The notes beneath the pieces were generated by a model. The model ran no database searches. It saw only the letters and a program-made list of their open reading frames with translations, and was not told the DNA's origin. 64,000 bases of DNA from Microbacteriaceae bacterium (GTDB lineage: Bacteria > Actinomycetota > Actinomycetes > Actinomycetales > Microbacteriaceae): the NCBI GenBank assembly GCA_004297935.1, contig SCRE01000003.1:51880-115879 (forward strand), written 5' to 3'. Position numbers and translations under genes: made by a program. Shown piece after piece: positions 35,155 through 46,478 of this stretch (position 1 is its first letter; each line of letters starts with the position of its first letter).

Positions 35155-35900
35155 GACGCGTTCAGACCGTGATGGGCTTTCCCGTCTCGGTCGACCTCCG
35201 CGACCAGGGCGACTTCACGGATGCCATCGCCCGGGCGTTCGGTGCCCTGACCGACGCCGATCGGCGCTTCAGCACCTACCGCCCGGACAGTGAGGTGAGT
35301 CGGGTCAACCGTGGCCTGGTCGCGCCGGCGGAGTACAGTGACGATTTGCGCGAGGTGCTCGCCATCGGCGCGTCGGTGCAGCGAGGTTCCCGGGGCGCGT
35401 TCGCGCTGCGCGTGCCGGGCGGCGCGGGCCTCGACACAGACGGAGTCGTCAAAGGCTGGGCGGTACAGCGTGCTGCCGAGGTTCTCGAAGGTGCGGGCGC
35501 GCGCAATTTCTGCATCAACGCAGGCGGCGACGTCGTCGTGCGCGGCAGCGCAGGCGAGCACAGCGGATGGAACATCGGAGTTCGATCGCCGTGGGACCCT
35601 ACGACGATGGTCGCCGTGTTCTCGCTGCGCGACGAGGCGATCGCGACGTCGGGGGCATACGAGCGCGGCGACCACATCGTCGACGGGCGCACCGGGCTGG
35701 CGGCGCGTGCAGGCCTCGCCAGCGTTTCGGTGATCGCACCCAGCTTGACCATGGCGGACGTCTTGGCAACCGCGGTCTTCGCGCTCGGCGAAGACGGCGT
35801 CCAGTGGGCCGCGCACGACTATGAATGCGGCGTCTTCGCCATACGTTACGACGGCGGAACGGTCACCGCCGGGCCGCTGCCCCGGGAAGTCGCAGCCTGA
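35151..35900 (+). CDS. apbE: FAD:protein FMN transferase
   Basis: A 249-residue ApbE-family protein from ATG 35151, overlapping the previous stop. Motifs: MGFPVSVDLRD, RFSTYRPDSEVSRVNRG, LDTDGVVKGWAVQRA, NFCINAGGDVVVRG, the AIATSGAYERGDHIVDGRTG block and a C-terminal SLTMADVLATAVFALG. It transfers FMN from FAD to Thr of the neighbouring FMN-binding protein. It is short and has no clear lipobox or signal peptide, so it may act in the cytoplasm. Its end overlaps the convergent histidine kinase gene by 38 bp. Confidence 0.92.
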   Translation: MRRVQTVMGFPVSVDLRDQGDFTDAIARAFGALTDADRRFSTYRPDSEVSRVNRGLVAPAEYSDDLREVLAIGASVQRGSRGAFALRVPGGAGLDTDGVVKGWAVQRAAEVLEGAGARNFCINAGGDVVVRGSAGEHSGWNIGVRSPWDPTTMVAVFSLRDEAIATSGAYERGDHIVDGRTGLAARAGLASVSVIAPSLTMADVLATAVFALGEDGVQWAAHDYECGVFAIRYDGGTVTAGPLPREVAA

Positions 35901-37167
35901 CGACCGCGCCGGAATCCGAAGCGGTGGCATCGCCGGCCGGAGTGTCCCCTGCATCGCTCAGTTCTACGGTCCCACCGTGACGGTTTGCGATCTCGGCCAC
36001 GAGGGCGAGCCCCAGACCGTAGTGGCGAACGATGCTCACACTATAGGTCTGCTGCACAGCCGGACGGGCCCGAGCGAAGCGTTCGAATGCGCGATCGCGA
36101 ATCTCCGCGGGGAATCCGGGCCCGTCATCCGTCACCTCGATGACGATGGTGTCCGATTCGCGTCGCAGGTCGACCACGATCGACGATCGTGCGAACTCGA
36201 GAGCGTTGTCGATCAACGCCACGAACACGCGGCGCAACGCACCGGCCGACCCCGGCACGACGGCGTCGTCGAGACCGGTGCGTGCGATCGTCACGCCTTT
36301 CGCGTCGGCGCGCTGCGCGAGGCCTCTGCAGACGTCGTCTGCGATGCGCGCGAGCTCGACGTCTTCGCGAGCTTCGGCTTCGCGCGGATCGACGGCGGTC
36401 AGCAGGTCTTCGAGGATCTCCGTGAGCGCGCGGGCGTCTTGCACGAGGGCATCGGCATCCTGCACGGCCGTCTCTTCGCCGGGCAGCCGCGTCAGCTCGC
36501 GTTTGAGCAACTGTGCGCGGGTGCTCAGGATGGTGACGGGCGTGCGCAACTCGTGGCTCGCGTCTGCGACGAACCGCTTCTGCAATGCAAGCGCATCCGA
36601 CAGCGGGCGCATCACGCGCCGCGAGAGCCACGCGGCGAGAACGCTCACGAGCAGAACGGCTCCGATCCCGGTCACCAGGAACGCGACAGCCAATCGCGCC
36701 ATCTCCGCATCGTTGTCCCGCTTGCTGAACACCGCCTGCACCACGCGGTCGGGGCTACGTTGGGTGCGCACGATGTAGGTGACGCCGCCGACTGTCACAT
36801 CGGACTGCGTCGCATCGTGCTGTCTCGCATTGGGCTGCCTCGCATCGCCCGGCGGCCCGCCGGCGTGTTCCATCGCCTCGTGATCCGGCAGGCCGGCCGG
36901 CATTCCGGGTGACACGGACAGCGTTCCGTGGTCGTCGATGGCGAGCCAGACCCCGGCCGGCGCGTCGTTGACCGAGTCGACGTGCTGCGTCGCGTCGTCG
37001 AGCAGCCGGTTGGCCGCGGCACTCTGACTGGCGCCCACGATGATGAAGACGGCTGCCGCGATCGCGGCCAGCAGCACCACGAGGAGCGCGCCGGTCTGCA
37101 TGGCAAGACGATTCGACGCCCGTCGGATGTCGTCGGGGCGGCCGGGTACGGTCGGCGAGCGCCTCAC
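35863..37167 (-). CDS. Sensor histidine kinase
   Basis: A 434-residue membrane kinase from GTG 37167, overlapping the regulator stop by 4 bp (GTGA). Two membrane helices (about 27-49 and 175-197) flank an extracytoplasmic sensor loop; HAMP-like linker; HisKA box with ASHELRTPV (phosphorylated His); then the ATPase domain with N-box LIDNALEFA, DDGPGF and HYGLGLALV. The sensor loop contains pentapeptides DARQP/NARQH/DATQS encoded by a 15-bp triplication. It pairs with the response regulator before it; the stimulus is unknown, though the redox operon is convergent. Confidence 0.92.
   Translation of the reverse strand: MRRSPTVPGRPDDIRRASNRLAMQTGALLVVLLAAIAAAVFIIVGASQSAAANRLLDDATQHVDSVNDAPAGVWLAIDDHGTLSVSPGMPAGLPDHEAMEHAGGPPGDARQPNARQHDATQSDVTVGGVTYIVRTQRSPDRVVQAVFSKRDNDAEMARLAVAFLVTGIGAVLLVSVLAAWLSRRVMRPLSDALALQKRFVADASHELRTPVTILSTRAQLLKRELTRLPGEETAVQDADALVQDARALTEILEDLLTAVDPREAEAREDVELARIADDVCRGLAQRADAKGVTIARTGLDDAVVPGSAGALRRVFVALIDNALEFARSSIVVDLRRESDTIVIEVTDDGPGFPAEIRDRAFERFARARPAVQQTYSVSIVRHYGLGLALVAEIANRHGGTVELSDAGDTPAGDATASDSGAVVRLRLPGAAARR
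36802..36846. repeat. In-frame 15-bp triplication in the histidine kinase gene
   Basis: Units GGACTGCGTCGCATC, GTGCTGTCTCGCATT and GGGCTGCCTCGCATC run in tandem and encode pentapeptides in the sensor loop. Confidence 0.85.
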
Positions 37168-37832
37168 CGGCCGGCCCCGAGGGTGTAGCCGATGCCGTAG
37201 ACGGTGCGCACGACGTGTCTGCCCAGCTTGCGACGGAGATAGTGCACATAGGTGTCGACGACCCCGTCCTCTTCTGCGTTCGCGAAGACGTACTCGCGCA
37301 GTTCGTCGCGACTGAACACGCGATCCGGCCAGCGCGAGAGCTCTTCGAGCAACGCGCACTCGCGGGCCGAGAGGGTGACGGTGGAGTCGTCATCCAGATA
37401 GGCGATCCGGCGTCCCGTGTCGAGCTTTCCGCCGGCGATCGCGAGCAGCTCGATCGTGCTGGTCGCACGCCGGCGCACCGAGCGCAACCGTGCCAGCAGC
37501 TCGTCGATGTCGAACGGCTTCGCCATGTAGTCTTCTGCGCCGGCGTCGAGGCCCTCGACCCGATCAGCTGGATTGCCGAGCGCCGAGAGCACGAGCGCCG
37601 GCGTGGCCACGCCGTTGCGACGCAGAGCCGTCAAGAGGTCCAGGCCGGCTACGACGGGAAGACCGCGATCGATGATCATCACGTCGAATGACTCCGTGAG
37701 TCCACGGTGCAGGCCATTCTGCCCATCCGACGCGTGTGCGACGTCGTAGCCCTCCGATGTCAGCAGGCGACCGAGCATGGTCGACAACTGGCCATCGTCC
37801 TCGATGAGGAGCAGTCGCGGCGACTCGGGCAT
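37164..37832 (-). CDS. Response regulator, OmpR/PhoB type
   Basis: A 222-residue regulator from ATG 37832 (MPESPRLLLIEDDG). The receiver domain has the acidic pair in IEDD, the phosphorylated Asp in MIIDRGLPV, and Lys in AKPFDIDEL. The winged-helix output (about 135-222) has RECALLEELSRWPDRVFSRDEL, VVDTYVHYLRRKL and a final VYGIGYTL. The gene overlaps the kinase gene, so the two are co-translated. Target genes cannot be told from here. Confidence 0.94.
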   Translation of the reverse strand: MPESPRLLLIEDDGQLSTMLGRLLTSEGYDVAHASDGQNGLHRGLTESFDVMIIDRGLPVVAGLDLLTALRRNGVATPALVLSALGNPADRVEGLDAGAEDYMAKPFDIDELLARLRSVRRRATSTIELLAIAGGKLDTGRRIAYLDDDSTVTLSARECALLEELSRWPDRVFSRDELREYVFANAEEDGVVDTYVHYLRRKLGRHVVRTVYGIGYTLGAGR

Positions 37833-37917
37833 AGTCGCAGTATAGAGATCGCGCCCATCAGCCAGGTCGGGGCAATGGCCGAGTGGGGATAGCCTGAGAG
37901 GGAAAGAGGAGGAATCC

Positions 37918-38316
37918 ATGCCCGCATTCGGCACACCGTCCCACATCGATCTCTCGGTTTCCGATGTGGAGGCGAGCGCCACCTGGTATGTCAACGTGCT
38001 CGGGTTGCGTCGCGTGCGCAGGGTCGATCTGGACAATCGCATCATGATCGTGCTCGTGCACCAGCCGACCGGGTTGGTGATCGGCCTGAACCAGCACACG
38101 GTCGTGCCGGTGCCGCGGTTCGACGACCGCAACGTCGGACTGGACCACATCGGCTTCAGCGTCGCGGAACGCGCGGATCTGGACGCCTGGGAAGCCCAGC
38201 TCGCCGACCTGAACGTCGTGCATTCTCCCGCTGAAGACACCGCGAACGGGGCGGCGCTCGTATTCCGTGATCCCGACAACATCCAGCTCGAGTTCTGGTG
38301 GTCGCGTCCGCGCTGA
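37918..38316 (+). CDS. VOC (glyoxalase/bleomycin resistance) family protein
   Basis: A 132-residue protein from ATG 37918 behind GAGGAGG. It has two beta-alpha-beta-beta-beta units: SHIDLSVSDVEASATWYVNVLGL with metal-type His, then LDHIGFSVAERADLDAWE, and VFRDPDNIQLEFWW with the terminal Glu. These are the metal ligand positions of the vicinal oxygen chelate fold. It may be a lyase, dioxygenase or resistance protein; the substrate is unknown. It is divergent from the two-component system. Confidence 0.9.
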   Translation: MPAFGTPSHIDLSVSDVEASATWYVNVLGLRRVRRVDLDNRIMIVLVHQPTGLVIGLNQHTVVPVPRFDDRNVGLDHIGFSVAERADLDAWEAQLADLNVVHSPAEDTANGAALVFRDPDNIQLEFWWSRPR

Positions 38317-38445
38317 GTGTCGCTCGTCGCCGCGTCGAAACTGTCGCTGATTCAGGCGGATCCAGGGTAACGTGAAGGCTTCGGTCGGCATCGCCTTGTG
38401 GCGTCGCGGACCGCCGGAGCCGGTGATCGGAGAGCGAGGCGTTCG

Positions 38446-39051
38446 ATGTGGTTTCGTCGTCGACGTCGCCCGCGCTTGGTGGTCAAGCCGTTCGACGAGG
38501 CAGCCCTGCCGAGACCGGATCCGGTGAATCTCGCAGCTGCCGTCGACGAAGGACTCCTCTTGGCGGAGTACGCAAGCCGGATGCGATTGAAGAACCGCAT
38601 CGAGATCGGTGTGTTGACCGAGGATGCGTCATTCAGCGCCGAGCACTACCTCGACGACTCGCGTGAGGCGCTGGACGAGTTGGCGACCGAGGCCGAAGAG
38701 GTCGCAGAACGCATCGCGGGCGAGCGACGTTGGTCTGCCTCGCTGGAGGGGGATGCCGAACACGTTCACGACTACCGCGCCGCGGATATCACGAATCTGC
38801 GCCGGCGCGAGGAGCTTTCCGAAGCGATGGCGACGGCGTTGCGTGAGCGCGCGAGCGATGCGGGCTTCCTACTGGCGTTGATCGAAAGAGCCAGAGCCGC
38901 CGCATGGGGCGACATCGCCGCGTCGATCGAGGACACGCTCGAGCGCAGACGCATCCCGGTCGACGCGAGGTATCTGCGCGAGCGCGCCCAGCGCATCCGG
39001 TTGTTCGTCGCGGAAGATCTTGCGCGATTGGCTGCCCGGAAGCGGGAATGA
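38446..39051 (+). CDS. Conserved hypothetical protein, charged helical
   Basis: A 201-residue protein from ATG 38446, preceded by GAGAGCGAGG. It begins MWFRRRRRPRL, has no membrane segment, and is mostly charged helix (TEAEEVAERIAGERR, RREELSEAMATALRER, DTLERRRIP). No family was recognised. It is read toward the ClpC-like gene, which has its own operator 20 bp later, so the two are probably not one unit. Confidence 0.65.
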   Translation: MWFRRRRRPRLVVKPFDEAALPRPDPVNLAAAVDEGLLLAEYASRMRLKNRIEIGVLTEDASFSAEHYLDDSREALDELATEAEEVAERIAGERRWSASLEGDAEHVHDYRAADITNLRRREELSEAMATALRERASDAGFLLALIERARAAAWGDIAASIEDTLERRRIPVDARYLRERAQRIRLFVAEDLARLAARKRE

Positions 39052-39071
39052 AACACGGCAGCGCGCGTTAA

Positions 39072-39092
39072 CTTGAGTGAGACGCACTCAAG
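39072..39092. promoter_or_regulatory. HAIR operator (HspR binding site)
   Basis: CTTGAGT (39072-39078), seven bases, ACTCAAG (39086-39092): an exact match to the HspR-associated inverted repeat CTTGAGT-N7-ACTCAAG. It ends 16 bp before the ATG of the ClpC-like gene and 7 bp before its AGGAGG site, the position for heat-shock repression. Confidence 0.92.
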
Positions 39093-39108
39093 TTTTACAG
39101 GAGGTCTG

Positions 39109-41667
<2,559 letters not shown>

Positions 41668-41678
41668 CGGGCAGCGCG

Positions 41679-42482
41679 TCACACGCGCGGACCTTCGCGC
41701 AGGTAGGCCAGTTGAGCCCGAACGGATGCCTCGGCGGCGAATCGCACCGAGGCATCCGTTTCCGCATAGACGAGGTCGGTGACGGCCTCGGCCGACGCGT
41801 CCGGTCCGAGCTGTTCGAGTGCGGCGCGGAGCTGGTCGAGTCGTTCCTCACGGTGGGCACGGTACGCGTCGCAGACCGCCACGAGGTCGGGCAGCGTGGG
41901 ACCGTGCGCAGGCAGCACGAGTGCCGGGCCGAGAGCGCGCAGGACGGACAGCGAGCGCAGATAGTCGCCGAGTGTTCCGTCGGGAGAGTCGATGATCGTG
42001 GTTCCCTGCCCGAGGATCGTGTCGCCGGTGAGAACGGCGCCGGCTGCCGCATCGTCCGGCAGCTGGAAGCAGACCGAGTCCGAGGTGTGCCCCGGCGTCG
42101 AGATCACCCGGATGCGCGTGCCCGCGACCCGAAGCTCCTCGCGGTCAGCGAGCGGCTCGGCGCCGATGCACAGCGCGCGATCGAACGCACGCACGGGAGC
42201 GCCGGTCATGGCCGCGAATCGCTCACGCGCCTCGGTGTGGTCCCGATGCCGGTGGGTCAGCAGGATGAGCTCGACGTGCCCGGCCGACGCCAAGGCGTCG
42301 AGGTGATCGTCATCGAGCGGTCCCGGGTCGACGACGGCCACACTCTCGGAGCCCGGCGCCGCGATCAGATACGAGTTCGTGCCCGTCAGCGTCATCGGGC
42401 CGGGGTTCGGTGCGCGCACGCGTCGGGTCAGCGCGCTGGTCCGATCGCCGGGCTGCGGTCGTTCGCCGGCGTCGTGATGCAT
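41679..42482 (-). CDS. MBL-fold metallo-hydrolase
   Basis: A 267-residue protein with the zinc motif THRHRDHTE (His-x-His-x-Asp-His), TPGHTSDSVCF, LTGDTILG and a C-terminal PAHGP. A LACTB2-like ending (YRAHREERLDQL) is present. The family includes ribonuclease-like, glyoxalase II-like and lactonase enzymes; this branch resembles LACTB2-type hydrolases that act on RNA or thioesters. It is convergent with the ClpC-like gene and divergent from a Nudix gene. Confidence 0.9.
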   Translation of the reverse strand: MHHDAGERPQPGDRTSALTRRVRAPNPGPMTLTGTNSYLIAAPGSESVAVVDPGPLDDDHLDALASAGHVELILLTHRHRDHTEARERFAAMTGAPVRAFDRALCIGAEPLADREELRVAGTRIRVISTPGHTSDSVCFQLPDDAAAGAVLTGDTILGQGTTIIDSPDGTLGDYLRSLSVLRALGPALVLPAHGPTLPDLVAVCDAYRAHREERLDQLRAALEQLGPDASAEAVTDLVYAETDASVRFAAEASVRAQLAYLREGPRV

Positions 42483-42568
42483 GCCTGAAGCCTAATCCGC
42501 GCGGCGTCGAGTGCGAGACTGGTACCGTGCGCGACCCAAGCGGTCGAGCACAGCAGGGAGGTCGAGCC

Positions 42569-43339
42569 ATGACGCGGGGTACTGACGCCGTTGCTGGCAC
42601 TGACGCCGTTGCAGTCACTGACGCCGTTGCCGACACGGCGGCCGACGCGATGCAGGTGCACCGCGTCGCAGCCACAGCAGTGCTGCTGCGCGACACCGAT
42701 CGCGGTCCGGAGGTGCTCATGCTCGAGCGACCCGCGGATCGCGGTTCGTTCGCGGGCGCGTGGGTTTTTCCCGGCGGCAGCGTGGACGCCGGCGACGGCT
42801 TGCCGGGTGTTCCCGGCACCCTGGCGGCTCCCGGCGAAGAAGCGGCCGCGCGCCGCGCGGCCGTGCGCGAGGTGTATGAGGAATCGGCCCTCGAACTGAC
42901 GGAGGGTGCGCTCGTGCTCGTGTCATGTTGGACGCCGCCCGCGACCGTGCCGCGGCGCTTTCGCACCTGGTTCTACTACGCGCAGGAACCGGGCGGCGAT
43001 ATCACGCTGTCGCCCGCGGAGAGCGTCGGCTACCGCTGGATCCACCCGGCATCCGCTTTGCAGCTGCACGGGCAGGGCCGCCTCCAGCTCGTCGCGCCGA
43101 CCTGGGTGACGCTGCACTCGCTGGCGGATGCCGTGTCGGTCGGCGAGGTGCTCACGCGTGCCCGGGGGACGCAACTGCAGCACTATGCGACACACCTCTC
43201 TCCGCCGGAGCAGGGCGGCATTCCGCTCTGGCAGGGGGATGTGGCCTATCACGACGCGGCGTTGTTCGCCTCAGCCGGCCCGCGACACCGTCTCGACACG
43301 CGCCGGCTGCCGTGGGTCTTCGAGCGCAGCGGGTTCTGA
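42569..43339 (+). CDS. Nudix hydrolase with repeat-derived N-terminus
   Basis: A 256-residue protein from ATG 42569 behind GGGAGG; GTG 42527 is an alternative. Residues 5-22 are three TDAVAG/TDAVAV/TDAVAD hexapeptides, followed by a Nudix domain (WVFPGGSVDAGDG, RRAAVREVYEESALEL). The Nudix box is interrupted by about 12 extra residues, like the NUDT19/RP2-type acyl-CoA hydrolases. CoA-ester or nucleotide substrate is possible. The repeated head lies before the enzyme fold and probably has no catalytic role. Confidence 0.85.
   Translation: MTRGTDAVAGTDAVAVTDAVADTAADAMQVHRVAATAVLLRDTDRGPEVLMLERPADRGSFAGAWVFPGGSVDAGDGLPGVPGTLAAPGEEAAARRAAVREVYEESALELTEGALVLVSCWTPPATVPRRFRTWFYYAQEPGGDITLSPAESVGYRWIHPASALQLHGQGRLQLVAPTWVTLHSLADAVSVGEVLTRARGTQLQHYATHLSPPEQGGIPLWQGDVAYHDAALFASAGPRHRLDTRRLPWVFERSGF
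42581..42634. repeat. In-frame 18-bp tandem repeat, three copies
   Basis: ACTGACGCCGTTGCNNNC begins at 42581, 42599 and 42617 and encodes the TDAVA-type start of the Nudix protein. Confidence 0.9.
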
Positions 43340-43370
43340 TCGGCAGACTGACCCGAATCGACTGACGTGC

Positions 43371-44375
43371 CTAGCGCTTTTCCTGAAGTGCGGGAAGCAG
43401 CCGGATGCGTCGGGCTTGGCCGTCTTCCTTCATCTCCACGATGTCACTGCGGGAGGTGACGAAATCGGAGAATGAGCGGAAGCCGAGCGACTTCTCGTTG
43501 AACGCCGGGTCCATGCGCTTGATTTGAATTTTCACAGCCGAACTGTGCAACCACTCGGCATCGTCCTTCGCGTGCCCGAGCCGCAGGGCGCGTTCGAGCA
43601 GCCCGGTCGCCACCTCCTGCGGGTCTTCGGCCTCGGTATCCGCGTCGTCATCCGGCTCCGGCTCCACGGCGGAGGCGGCCGTCGTGCTCCTGCCCTTCGT
43701 CTGCTTGGCGGACTTCGCGACCGCCTGCTGCGTGGCGGTCTTCGCCGCCGCCTTCTCCGTCGCTGCGGCCTTCTTCGCCGCCGCTGCCCGTTGCACCGCG
43801 TCGCCGATGCCCGGCAGGGCGTCATAGTCGGCGAACTCGTCACACGCAACCGCGAGGTTCTTGCTCGTCGACCCGGCAACACCGATGCCGACGACGAAAC
43901 GTCCAAGGCGCTTGCAGCGTTGCGCGAGGGCGATGTAGTCCGAGTCGCCGGCGACGATGACGACGTGCGTCAGATCGGGAAGTCGGAAGAGATCCTCGAC
44001 AACGTCGACGGCGAGGCGGATGTCCGCACCGTTCTTCATCCACGGCGTCGTCGGAAACAGCTGTGTCAGATCGACCGCGCGCGCGAGCAGCTGCCTGCTG
44101 TAGCCCGCGTTGACGGGAACCGACCAGTCCGCATAGGCCCTGCTGAGTACGATCGTGCCGAACGACGACGCGAAATCGAGCACCGCGCCGAGCTGGACTG
44201 TCGCCTCGGCCGCCCGCTCCTCGAACTGGCTGTCGCCGTCCGGATGGTCGCGCTCCCGCGCTTTGTCCAGATGGAACTGGCCCTTGCCGAACAGCTGGTT
44301 GTAGCGGGAGATGACGATGTTGTCGAAGTCGATGTAGACCGCGACCCGTGATTCGACCGTCTCGGTCATCTGCAA
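43371..44375 (-). CDS. NYN domain protein with C-terminal LOTUS/OST-HTH-like domain
   Basis: A 334-residue protein; ATG 44369 is an alternative start. The NYN (PIN-like RNase) domain has the acidic residues in VAVYIDFDNIV, KNGADIRLAVDVVEDL and VIVAGDSDYIALAQRCK (LabA-like). A long Ala/Lys linker (about 205-245, AAAKKAAATEKAAAK) leads to a winged-helix region (about 255-330) with ALRLG, FNEKSLGFRSFSDFV, an OST-HTH/LOTUS pattern that binds RNA. It is a likely RNA-processing nuclease. The linker composition resembles DNA/RNA-binding tails. Confidence 0.88.
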   Translation of the reverse strand: MQMTETVESRVAVYIDFDNIVISRYNQLFGKGQFHLDKARERDHPDGDSQFEERAAEATVQLGAVLDFASSFGTIVLSRAYADWSVPVNAGYSRQLLARAVDLTQLFPTTPWMKNGADIRLAVDVVEDLFRLPDLTHVVIVAGDSDYIALAQRCKRLGRFVVGIGVAGSTSKNLAVACDEFADYDALPGIGDAVQRAAAAKKAAATEKAAAKTATQQAVAKSAKQTKGRSTTAASAVEPEPDDDADTEAEDPQEVATGLLERALRLGHAKDDAEWLHSSAVKIQIKRMDPAFNEKSLGFRSFSDFVTSRSDIVEMKEDGQARRIRLLPALQEKR

Positions 44376-44425
44376 CTCGTTTCTCGAGGCGGTTTGCGAA
44401 CGCCTTCGTCCTCAGTGTGGCCGGG

Positions 44426-45286
44426 TCAGCGTGCGGTGGCAACCGCGTCGCGCAGCGCGGGCGCCACCTCGAGCGCGAATCGTCGCAACACATCCGGCTC
44501 GTCGGACCCGAGGATGAAGGTGCCGATGCCGTCCTCGAGCACCAGCGGCAGCAGCTGCTGCACCCGCTGCGCGCTCGAGCCGTCGAACGTGCCGCCGATG
44601 TTCACAAGGCGGCGGATGGCCCGCGGATCGCGCCCTGCGCGCACGGCCGCGGCGTCGATCATCGCATTCGCCGCCTGCAGGTCTCCCGGCTTGAAATAGC
44701 CGAGGGAGGGAAGCCAGCCGTCCGCTTTGCGTCCGGTGAGCCGCAGCATTCGCGGTTTGTAGGCACCGAGCCAGATCGGGATGTCGTGCGCCGGCGCAGG
44801 GCCCCGCTTCGCGCCGTGCAGCATGTAGTACTCGCCGTCGACCCGCAGCGGCGAACGATCACCGGCCTGCCACAGCGCCCGCATCACGTCGATCGCCTCG
44901 CTGAGCGCATCCACCGCCTGCCCGGGGCTGAGCCGGCGCCCGCCCATCGACGCGATCGCATCCCAGAAGCTCCCGGCTCCCAGGCCCAGGTCGAATCGCC
45001 CGCCGGAGAGCAGATCGAGGCTGGCAGCTGCCCGCGCGATCACGGCGGGAGGCCGCAGCGGCAGGTTCAGCACATTGGGCGACAGCCGGATGTGCTGCGT
45101 GCTCGCGGCCACCCAGGTGAGCAGCGTCCAGGTGTCGAAGAATGCCGACTGGTACGGGTGGTCCTGGAAGGTGACCAGGTCGTAACCCAGCTCTTCGCTC
45201 AACACCGCGAGCTCGACCGCTTGGGACGGCGGATTGTTCACCGGCGTGATGAAGGTGCCGAACTGCAGTTCGTGTCCGTAGTACAT
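44426..45286 (-). CDS. LLM class flavin-dependent oxidoreductase
   Basis: A 286-residue luciferase-like monooxygenase from ATG 45286. Typical blocks: FGTFITPVNNP, LGYDLVTFQDHPYQSAFFDTW, IRLSPNVLNLPLRPPAVIARAAASLDLLSGGRFDLGLGAG, and WLGAYKPRMLRLTGRKADGW. It uses FMN or F420; the substrate is unknown. It is divergent from the LigD-type polymerase gene, with a 124-bp gap. Confidence 0.9.
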   Translation of the reverse strand: MYYGHELQFGTFITPVNNPPSQAVELAVLSEELGYDLVTFQDHPYQSAFFDTWTLLTWVAASTQHIRLSPNVLNLPLRPPAVIARAAASLDLLSGGRFDLGLGAGSFWDAIASMGGRRLSPGQAVDALSEAIDVMRALWQAGDRSPLRVDGEYYMLHGAKRGPAPAHDIPIWLGAYKPRMLRLTGRKADGWLPSLGYFKPGDLQAANAMIDAAAVRAGRDPRAIRRLVNIGGTFDGSSAQRVQQLLPLVLEDGIGTFILGSDEPDVLRRFALEVAPALRDAVATAR

Positions 45287-45410
45287 GATTGTGTGCTCCC
45301 TTGCCCAGGTGCCCTCGCCTGGATGCCGTCGCCCAGTCGCCCTGTGGGTGTCAAGCGTCGCGGTGCCCCTATTGTTCCGCCCGGGCCTGCTACTGACTAG
45401 GTTGTACATC

Positions 45411-46433
45411 ATGGCAAGCGAAGCAACGATGCTCACCGTCGACGGCCCGCACGGTGAACGGGACGTGCGACTGTCCAGCCCGAGCCGAGTGATCTGGCCG
45501 CAGGCGGGCATCACGAAGCTCGACCTCGTGAACTATCTCATCGCCATCGGAGATGCCTTCGTCGTGGCGAACGGTGACCGGCCGGTGTCCCTGCAACGGT
45601 TCCCCGGCGGCATCGACGGCGAACAGTTCTTCTCGAAGAACCCGCCGAAGGGAGCGCCGGACTACGTGCGCTCCGTTCCGGTGGTCTACCCGAGCGGGCG
45701 CACGCATCCGCAATTGGTCATCGACGAGATCGCCGTCGCGGTCTGGGCCGTGCAAATGAACACGGTGGTGTTCCACCCGTGGCCCTCGCGCGCAGAGGAC
45801 CCAGACAATCCTGATCAGCTGCGCATCGATCTTGATCCGCAACCGGGCACCGATTTCGGCGACGCGATCCCCGTCGCACTGCGATTGCGGGCGCTCCTGG
45901 CCGAGGTCGGTTTGACCGCGTTCGTCAAGACGTCCGGCAATCGTGGTCTGCACGTGTTCGCGCCGATCGAGCCGACCCGCGAATTTCTTCAGGTGCGGCA
46001 CGCCGTGATCGCTGCTGCGCGCGAATTGGAACGACGGATGCCCGGGCAGGTCACGACCGCCTGGTGGAAGGAGGAGCGCGGTGCGCGGATCTTCCTCGAC
46101 TACAACCAGGCCAATCGCGACCGCACCATGGCCGGCGCGTACAGCCCGCGAGCCCTTGCACACGCGCCCGTGTCCTGTCCGCTGAGCTGGGACGAACTGG
46201 AGGGCGCCGATCCGGCCCGCTTCACCATCGCGACCGTTCCGGATCGATTGCGCACGCTGGGCGACCCGTGGGCGGACATCCAGGCGCAGCCGGGCGGAAT
46301 CGACGAACTGCTGGCCTGGTGGGAGCGCGACGTCGAGGCCGGACTGGGCGAGCTGCCGTTCCCGCCGGACTTTCCGAAGATGCCGGGCGAGCCGCCGCGC
46401 GTTCAACCGAGCCGGGCACGCACGGCGGATTGA
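45411..46433 (+). CDS. LigD-type DNA polymerase/primase domain protein (NHEJ)
   Basis: A 340-residue stand-alone polymerase domain from ATG 45411. It has LSSPSRVIWPQAGITKLDLVNYL, EQFFSKNPPKGAPD, the metal-binding LRIDLDPQPGT (Asp-x-Asp), KTSGNRGLHVFAPI, and ARIFLDYNQANRDRTMAGAYSPRA. This is the archaeo-eukaryotic-primase-like PolDom of bacterial LigD, which fills and adds nucleotides during end joining. The ligase is separate and convergent 45 bp away. No Ku or LigD nuclease domain is in the window. Confidence 0.93.
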   Translation: MASEATMLTVDGPHGERDVRLSSPSRVIWPQAGITKLDLVNYLIAIGDAFVVANGDRPVSLQRFPGGIDGEQFFSKNPPKGAPDYVRSVPVVYPSGRTHPQLVIDEIAVAVWAVQMNTVVFHPWPSRAEDPDNPDQLRIDLDPQPGTDFGDAIPVALRLRALLAEVGLTAFVKTSGNRGLHVFAPIEPTREFLQVRHAVIAAARELERRMPGQVTTAWWKEERGARIFLDYNQANRDRTMAGAYSPRALAHAPVSCPLSWDELEGADPARFTIATVPDRLRTLGDPWADIQAQPGGIDELLAWWERDVEAGLGELPFPPDFPKMPGEPPRVQPSRARTAD

Positions 46434-46478
46434 CGGCGCTGCCGGGCCACGGTGCCGGGCAAGCGGTCGAACGGACCG

